Origin: Coptis chinensis
Lineage: Eukaryota; Streptophyta; Magnoliopsida; Ranunculales; Ranunculaceae
Length of the DNA: 64,000 nt
Direction of reading: 5' to 3'
Assembly: GCA_015680905.1 (NCBI GenBank)
Contig: CM027384.1
Span: 76,293,501-76,357,500 of the forward strand
This document shows positions 56,786-64,000 of the stretch, one piece after another. A program made the translations under genes and the position numbers. Under the pieces are notes generated by a model, which was not told where the DNA came from, searched no databases, and saw only the letters and a program-made list of their open reading frames with translations. Each line of letters starts with the position of its first letter. The stretch's first letter is position 1.

Positions 56786-57668
56786 TAACCCTAATGAATA
56801 ATAACACATGAGGAAAACTAAATAATAAAGTACTCCAAAACAATCCACTCATCATTAATAAAACTTGTGATAAAAAATTAAGTTACAAACTTCTTTACTT
56901 AAGAATTCGGAAAAAAAATAAATTAAACATATGTCCCCAACAAATTCCACTACATCTCTGAGGAAAAATGAAACGACATCTTATTAAAAATAAAAGCTAA
57001 CATCGATCACGAAAGCAAAGACCACCTTCTCGAACATCACCTAACCCCGGCCCAGCCGATCGACTATGTTCATATAAGAACACACCCGATTAGCAAACAT
57101 GCAAATCGGGTCAACATTATAAATAATGTTGGTATGAGTAGCCTTAGAAAAACCATTTAGATATACTTAAAGTTTCATTCTTTATATGGCGGGTAGTTCC
57201 TCCACCGAAGGCTTTAGCATAAGGTAGTTAGTTCCTTCATAAAGGCACCTTAGCTTCTAACTATGAGTAAATAACTTATGGCATCCTAGTACTTACCTTT
57301 ATACATGCTCTATCGCAGAGTGGGTCCTCTCTCGCAAGAATAATTAGTTTAACCCACTCTCCAGAAAGCAATTTGTGATAATCATATCATAAATTGAAAC
57401 TTAACTTGCTAACCACACAGAAGGAAAAATAACATATCGGTAACATTTATCAAGTGTCCCTAATAATACGTCGTCTCTATGTTTTACCTAGTTTTCCTGG
57501 CTACCACAATCGCTACCCAACGCCGAACATGTACATCCACATGCCTCCCCTTACATAATGTACCACTCCGTGCGTAACTACCCTAAGCGGGATGCCGCAC
57601 ACCAGGTAACCCTCACACGAAAGCCATTATGTAAGTGGAGGCATGTGGATGTACATGTTCGGCGAGTA
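56786..57668. other. Unidentified 0.88 kb segment splitting the older copia
   Basis: Lies between the TRP end of one copia reverse-transcriptase piece and the FAVSVVSRFM start of the next. No recognisable domain. It contains the inverted repeat at 57521-57664 and could be another element's solo LTR or a rearranged piece. Confidence 0.45.
57521..57664. repeat. 40-bp inverted repeat with 64-bp loop
   Basis: The arm 57521-57560 (CGCCGAACATGTACATCCAC...) is complementary to 57625-57664 at 39 of 40 positions. The right arm ends 9 bases before the younger copia LTR. Confidence 0.92.
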
Positions 57669-57673
57669 ACAAT

Positions 57674-58245
57674 TGTAAGAAAAATGGATTTGCTTTGCAC
57701 AAATGCTTTGAGATATGAATGAGTAATTTGTCTCCCAAGTTACCCCACTTGAGATGAAATGAGTTTCTCTTGAAACAGTACGCAAAGTGAGAAAAACTTT
57801 TTCAAAATGATGCACTAGTTCGAAATAGTGCATTATGCCAAAAAGGTGCGACCTTTCGAAATGTGCACTGGTTTGAAACAGTGCATCATGCCGAAATGGT
57901 GTGTCTTTTCGAAACATGTGACTTTTGAAAGAGTTGCTTACTTTTTCCCAAGAGTCACTATGTTATTTCAAAGAGGCACTACTCACCTATAAATACTAAG
58001 TTGTGTTCGCTGATTCTATAGAATTGAAGTGCTAGCTTTCTATAGAAGGAAATCCGTTCTATCTTGGGGGAGTTTCCCCATCAACCTTCAAGCAACCCGG
58101 AGGGGAAAAATCTGTCTTAAGAACATAGTGTATCTACACTAGGCTCGGATTTAACTAAGAAGTACAAGACACATACAAGACAAAAAGGTTTGTATAGTTT
58201 GGTAATTGGTAAATAGTAATACAATTAAGTTGTATATTCCTAACA
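57674..58245 (+). repeat. 5' LTR of the third copia
   Basis: 572 bp, collinear with the 651-bp right LTR. It includes a TATA-like CCTATAAATA. Confidence 0.92.
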
Positions 58246-58353
58246 ACTTAAGATATATTTCTTTTTCTTCTTTTTCTTTACCCAACGTAATTTGTTTCTA
58301 TTTTCTTTTCTTTTTGGTTTAAAGGAATAACAAAGTGTGGTTGTATTTTTGAA

Positions 58354-59530
58354 TATGGCAACACCACCGTTACACTGGCCATTCATCGTTTCCTATTGTT
58401 GTTCCCCATTACATTCATCATGGGGAGAAGCCCTGAAAAAGTTCAATGGAACCGATTTCAAGTTACCGACAACGTAAGATGCTCTTCTATCCGACCACCC
58501 CTTAACTTGGCAAGGTTTCGTGGGATAAGGCTCGATGTAAGTCCTAATGAAACCGACAAGGAGAAGGTTTTGGGCCAAGGATGCTTGGTTTCATGTTGAT
58601 TTCTTGTGTAAAAATTATGTCCTTAACGGGTTGGGTGACTCATTATACAATGTGTATAGTGTGTTCAAGATCGCTAAGGAACTTTGGGATTCGTTGGACA
58701 AGAAATACAAGAGTGAAGATGCTTTGGCATGAATAAATTCATAGTTGATGATTTTTGATTTCAAAATGACGGATAGTAAGACGGTCATAAGCCAAGTCCA
58801 AGAACTTCAAGTAATCCTCCATGATGTCATTCTTGAAGGAATGACCCTAGGAGAATCTTTCCAAGTGGCTGCTATGATTGAGAAATTACCACCATCTTGG
58901 AAGGATTTTAAGAACTATCTTAAGCATAAATGCAAAGATATGAATCTTGAAGAACTGATTGTCCGTCTAAGGATAGAGAAAGATAACTACCTATCTGAGA
59001 AGAAAGGTAAGGATCCCATGGTGGCAAAGGCCAATATTGTGGAAGGATAAAGTGCTAAGGGGAAAGAGGAAGCCAAGACAAAGATCAAGGTGAAGAGAGT
59101 AGTACACCTACTAAGTTCAAGGGCAAGTGCTAATGGGTGGGAAATTTGGACATAAGGCAAGTGAATGTCGCAAGCCAAAGAAGTACAAGAAGTAAAAAAG
59201 ATCAAGTAAATGTGACAATGGACACGCTTTTGATAATGTTAATGACATGAACCTATCTGCTGTGGTTTCTGAATGTCTCATGATTGGAAATGAAAGGGAA
59301 TGGTGGGTGGATACTGGTGCTACTCGCCACATATGCTCTAATAAGTTGATGTTCACCACTTATCATGCTGTGGAAAAGGAAGAACAACTCTTTATGGGAA
59401 ACTCTTCTACGTCCAAGGTTGAAGGCAAAGGAAAGGTGGTGATGAGGTTGACTTCTGGGAAGGAACTAACTCTGAATGAGGTGCTCTATGTGCCTAACAT
59501 TTGCAAGAACTTGGTTTCTGGGTCGCTCTG
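58354..59530 (+). pseudogene. Third copia gag and protease remains
   Basis: Gag pieces [17 protein letters not shown] and KLPPSWKDFKNYLKHK with the KCKD/EELIVRLRIE segment are followed by a degenerate zinc-knuckle region. Then comes the protease motif [12 protein letters not shown] and [14 protein letters not shown]. Fossil. Confidence 0.9.
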
Positions 59531-59699
59531 AGCAAGAATGGCTTTAAGTTAGTCTTTGTTTCTGATAAATTTGTACTAACTAAGAATGGTGTATTCGTGG
59601 GAAAGGGATATCATCAAGATGGGCTCTTTAGGATGTCTTGTTTTACTATTGCGCCAAAGAGCTCCAATAAAGTTGAATCTACTGTTTACTTGATTGAGT

Positions 59700-62113
59700 C
59701 TTCACATGTATGACATGGTAGATTAGGACATATTAATTATGATACTTTGCGTAGATTAATTAATTTGGACTATATACCAAAGATAAAGATAGACCCACAC
59801 CATAAATGTGAAATTTGTGTAGAATCCAAGTTGACCAGGTCATCCTTTCATTCCATTGAAAGAAGTACTGAACCTCTAGACTTAATACATACAAATATAT
59901 GTGATCTTAAGTACATGCAAACTAGAGGTGGTAAAAAGTATTTCATTACTTTTATTGATGATAGCACTAGATATAGCTATGTTTACTTATTTAGAAGTAA
60001 AGATGAGGCAATTGAAGTGTTCAAACACTATAAAAATGAAGTTGAAAATCAACTAAGCAAAAAGATTAAGGCTATAAGGAGTGATAGAGGAGGTGAATAT
60101 GAATCACCTTTTAAAGGTTTTTGTTCTGAACATGGAATCATTCATCAAACTATGGCTCCTTATTCACCTCAATCAAACGGTATTGCGGAATGCAAAAACG
60201 AAACTCTAAAAGAGATGATGAATGATATGTTGTTAAGTTCTGGTTTACCCCAGAATTTGTGGGGGGAAGCTTTACTTTCTGCCAATTACATTCTCAACAA
60301 GATTCCTAACAAGAAGACACTTAAAACACCATACAAATTGTGGAAAGGTCATCAGATTTCCTACAAATTCTTAAAAGTGTGGGGGTGTCTTGCTAAAGTG
60401 GAAGCCCCTAAACCTAAGAAGGTAAAGATAGGACCCAAGACTATTGATTGTATATTCATTGGATATGCAAACAATAGTAGTGCATATCGTTTTCTGGTTC
60501 ATAAATTAGAGATTCAAGATATACATGTTAATACGGTTATTGAGTCAAGGAATGCTTCATTCTTTGAAAATACTTTTCCGTATAATATGTGTATAGAGCC
60601 AAGTTCAACAAAGAGAACTTTAGATGCTACAACTAGTAACCATCCTACACAAAGCGAAATTGAGGAGGAACCTAGACGTAGCAAAAGGTCAAGGACGTCA
60701 ATGTCTTTTGGACCTGATTTTCTAACATACTTGTTGGAAAATAATCCTCAAACGTTCAAGGAGGCAATGTCATCTCCAGAAGCTACTTATTGGAAAGAAG
60801 CAATAAATAGCGAGATTGAATCCATAATGCAAAATCATACAAGGGAATTGGTGGATTTACCACCAGGTTTCAAGACTTTGGGATATAAGTGGATATTAAC
60901 AAAGAAATTTAAGACTGATGGATCAATCAACAAGTATAAAGCTAGACTTGTTGTCAAAGGCTTTTACACAAAGGGAGGATTGGATTATTTTGACACTTAC
61001 TCTCCAGTTACAAGAATAACTTCCTCAAGAATGCTAATAGCAATAACATCAATACATGGATTTGAGATACATCCAATGGATGTAAAGATGGCATTTTTGA
61101 ATGGTGAGTTAGATGAAGAAATATACATGGAACAACTCGAAGGGTTTATTGCTCTTGGACAAGAAAGGAAAGTTTGCAAGCTTGTTAAATCCTTATATGG
61201 ATTAAAGCAAGCACCTAAGCAATGACATGAGAAATTTGACAATGCAATATTGTCAAACGGTTTCAAAATAAACGAGTGTGACAAGTGTGTCTATGTCAAA
61301 AGCACTCAAAAGGGATGTGTCATTGTTTGTCTCTATGTAGACGATATGCTAATTTTGGGTACTAATATGAATGTCACAAAATCTACCAAACAAATGTTGT
61401 CTAGTAAGTTTGACATGAAAGATTTAGGTGTCGCTGATGTTATCCTAGGAATTAAGATCTCTAGGACGGAGGATGGACTTGTTCTATCACAATCTCATTA
61501 CATTGAGACGATTCTTGAAAAGTTCAAAAAATATAACAACACACCAAAAAGGTCACCAGTTGACGTACATCTTCATTTAGCCAAAAATACTGGAGATAGC
61601 ATATCTCAACTAGAATACTCTTGTATACTTGGTAGTTTAATGTATGCCGTGAATTTTACAAGGCCTGACATAGCATACTCTGTGAGCAAGCTAAGTCGAT
61701 ATATGAGTAATCCTGGCAGAGATCATTGGACTGCCATACTGAAAGTTTTGGGATACTTAAAGTACACTCAGAATTTTGGTTTGCACTATACAAGATATCC
61801 AGCCATTCCAGAAGCAGAGTGGCTTCGAAATTTCTTAGAGGATATTCCAAACTGGGTTTAACCTGTGCTAGCAGTGTGTATACACTGTGACAGCCAATCT
61901 ACTATTAGTAGAGCACAGAGTAGCATGTATAATGGGAAGTCTCGACACATACGTCGTAGACATAACACCGTTAGACAATTGCTCTCAAATGGAGTTATCT
62001 CAATCGACTATGTAAGGTCAAAAGATAACATTGCGGATCCGCTTACAAAATGTTCAACAAGAGAGCAAGTGGAAAGATTATCATGGGGAATGGGCTTAAA
62101 GCCTTTGAGATAA
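59700..62113 (+). pseudogene. Third copia pol remains (integrase, RT, RNase H)
   Basis: Integrase: [55 protein letters not shown]. Reverse transcriptase: [58 protein letters not shown]. RNase H: IHCDSQSTISRAQSSMYNGK, RHIRRRHNTVRQLL, IADPLTK. The long open stretch 59747-61225 shows this is the youngest-looking coding copy in the window. Fossil. Confidence 0.93.
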
Positions 62114-62730
62114 TTAACCAAGAGTCACCATAATGGAAAAACCAACCTAGTTGACTGGAGATCCCAAGATCTAGGTTCAATGGACCAACTGAATTATGTT
62201 TGTGACTCAGTTAGCACTGGAGAGTAATATTATACTCTAACCCATTCCTAAATAAGATAGTGTATATCTGCCGCGAGACCTAGGATAAGTCAAGCTTTTA
62301 ATAATTTACTATATCTTGGAAAGTTATGTTATCCAAGTGGAGTATTGCAGGATACTTTTTATAGAAATCACCTATGTTAGTGCGAAGTGGGGCCACTTCT
62401 ATGAGAATTTTAAAGGCGTACATCTTAAAAGCACTATCTGAAACCAAGAAGTGTTCAAGGCCAAAATGAACACAAACGTGAGAACCAACAGTATTCGAGA
62501 AGGTATTTGCGTGAAGATGATTGTCTAGGTTTACAAACAAGCGGTGACATTTCAAGGACATTAATTGAAGTCTACTGATCGTCCAATTAAATCCGATCGT
62601 CTTTCACTATATATGGCAAGTTCAAGGCCTCCCATGCTACTTGACCTGATGCAGTATCTTTTAATTTGTAAAAGAACAGAAATCCGATTTTTATGATAGA
62701 AGAAGCCAAATTTTCATTCATGTGGGGGAT

Positions 62731-63381
62731 TGTTAGAAAAATGGATTTGCTTTACACAAATGCATTGAGATATGAATGAGTAATTTGCCTCCCAAGTTAC
62801 CCCACTTGAGATGAAATGGGTTTCTCTTGAAACAGTACGTAAAGTGAGAAAAACTTTTTCAAAAGGATGCACTAGTTCGAAACAGTGCATAATGTCGAAA
62901 AGGTGCGACCTTTCGAAATGTGCACTGGTTCGTAACAGTGCATCATGCCGAAATGGTGTGTCTTTTTGGAACATGTGACTTTTCAAAAAGTTGCTTACTT
63001 TTTCCAAGAGTCACTGTGTTGTTTCGAAGAGGCACTACTCACCTATAAATAGTGGATGAATTTGGAGAGAAAGACACACCAGATCACACAGAGTTCTAAT
63101 CTTTCTCTTCTCCCCCTGTTCTTAGTCAAATACTATGTTGTGTTCACTGATTATATAAAATTGAAGTGCTAGCTTTCTATAGAAGGAAATTCGTTCTATC
63201 TTGGGAGACAGTTTCCCATCGACCTTCGCTAATCGTGAGGGGAAAATCTGTCTTAAGGACATAGTGTATCTACACTAGGCTCGGATTTAACTAAGAAGTA
63301 AAAGACACGTACAAGATAAAAGGTTTGTATAGTTTGGTAATTGGTAAAGAGTAAGTACAATTAAGTTGTATATTCCTAACA
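62731..63381 (+). repeat. 3' LTR of the third copia
   Basis: 651 bp, preceded by the purine tract at 62717-62730 and followed by ACAAT. Confidence 0.93.
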
Positions 63382-63386
63382 ACAAT

Positions 63387-64000
63387 AAGATAAATCAACT
63401 TTCCAACCATTCTCCTATATTGACCAACATCATAAAAAATCTCCCCCTGTACATTATCAAGTTTCATAGTGGAATCCATAGGAGTATCAACTAGTCAGGA
63501 ATTGAAGCAAGCATGCCAATCTCTGAAAGCAAATCTGTCACATATTTCCGTTGTGACAAATAAATATCATCCTTGGATAAAGCAACTTCAATCTCAAGAA
63601 AATATCGAAGAAGTCCTAAATCTTTTGTATGAAAATGTTGAGCTAAATAAAACTTCAAATCGTAATGCCACTAGAATCATCACGGTAATAATAATATCAT
63701 CAACATAAACAACAAGAACAATAGTACCAAGAGAAGATTGGAATTTAATAAACACCGAAAGTGATCGAAGAAGAACGCTGAAAACCATAACCAATCACAA
63801 CAGAGTTGAACTTATCAAACCATGCCCGGTGACTGTTTCAAGCCATAAATTGCTTTCCTCAATTGACACACCATACCGACTTACTCGCGAAAACATATCC
63901 GTGGGTGATCCATATACACTTCCTCCTATAAGTCTCCATGTAAGAAAGCATTCTTCACATCTAACCGATATAAATGCCAATCACGAGTCACAGCCTACAG
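63387..64000 (-). mobile_element. Older copia remnant, reverse transcriptase part
   Basis: The minus strand shows VVYVDDIIIT (catalytic YVDD), then MDSTMKLDNVQGEIFYDVGQ and YRRMVGKLIYL running up to the third copia's insertion site. It continues beyond the window. Together with 56110-56785 it is one older element split by insertions. Fossil with several breaks. Confidence 0.85.

Larger units (their letters stand above)
57674..63381 (+). mobile_element. Third Ty1/copia LTR retrotransposon, nearly whole but broken
   Basis: 5.7 kb on the plus strand between LTRs TGT(T/A)AGAAAAATGG...CCTAACA, flanked by target duplication ACAAT (57669-57673 and 63382-63386). A purine tract (ATGTGGGGGAT) precedes the right LTR. 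Gag, protease, integrase, reverse transcriptase and RNase H remains run in order. About five breaks. No standard tRNA-Met primer site is visible after the left LTR (ACTTAAGATAT follows). LTRs are about 95% alike where aligned. It lies inside an older minus-strand copia. Confidence 0.94.

Noticed and set aside
57627-57917. Minus-strand frame with repeated RHDA/HFERSHLF words
   Set aside because: It lies in the copia LTR and repeats in the other LTR (62714-63007); internal LTR repeats, not a gene.

Overview
This window is nuclear DNA from a flowering plant, most likely a eudicot. The evidence is AT-rich intergenic DNA, GT-AG introns, a plant NPF8-type (NRT1/PTR) transporter, an EFR/FLS2-type (LRR-XII) receptor kinase fragment, plant Ty1/copia and Ty3/gypsy (Tat-type) elements, L1-type LINEs with a plant RNase H domain, MITEs and Helitron-like ends. 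No bacterial-style operon, CRISPR array, rRNA or tRNA gene was seen. The window is mostly transposon-derived. Only one gene looks complete and functional.

Layout. 1-108: last codons of an unidentified gene. 1600-10400: remains of two host genes on the + strand, a B3-domain-like gene (8380-9160) and a SYD-type SNF2 ATPase fragment (9692-10386). A TATA box and leader exon lie at 1602-1967, and a minus-strand copia element (1996-7689, TSD GTTCA) sits in the presumed leader intron. 10877-14250: Helitron-like end, an orphan terminal exon, palindromes and a decayed copia scrap. 14481-18877: intact four-coding-exon NPF8-type transporter on the - strand (569 aa), with a noncoding first exon, a 2 kb leader intron and a TATA box. 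19325-19716: MULE-like MITE with a 10-bp TSD. 20856-33405: 12.5 kb Tat-type gypsy element on the - strand (TSD ACAAA), with a long 3' region carrying open frames and splice signals on the opposite strand and a roughly 100-bp tandem repeat. 33506-34402: small repeats and a MITE-like element.

35531-37256: receptor-kinase pseudogene bracketed by two inverted copies of one 226-bp MITE. 37786-38401: Helitron-like end and a LINE 3' fragment. 38726-42524: 5'-truncated L1-type LINE on the - strand with an 18-bp TSD. 43037-44246: local duplications and a foldback. 44690-45226: pseudogene fragment of ALG2 (alpha-mannosyltransferase). 45399-52181: a second minus-strand copia (TSD TTTTA), itself containing a solo LTR (48803-50054). 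52187-55900: unassigned DNA with a minus-strand promoter, short exon-like blocks and a CACTA-like end. 56110-64000: an old minus-strand copia split by an unidentified 0.88 kb segment with a 40-bp inverted repeat and by a younger plus-strand copia (57674-63381, TSD ACAAT).

How it fits together. The transporter is the only clearly working unit: a plasma- or vacuolar-membrane proton-coupled di/tripeptide (or nitrate-family) carrier. The other host coding pieces (B3, SYD, LRR kinase, ALG2) are broken fragments lying beside transposons, so this looks like a gene-poor nested-transposon region. Both LTR pairs that are easiest to compare (1996-7689 and 20856-33405) differ mainly in short GC-rich blocks and not evenly, so part of the apparent damage in repeats could be consensus error; reads would settle this. 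Protein family names come from recognised motifs by eye, without a database search.
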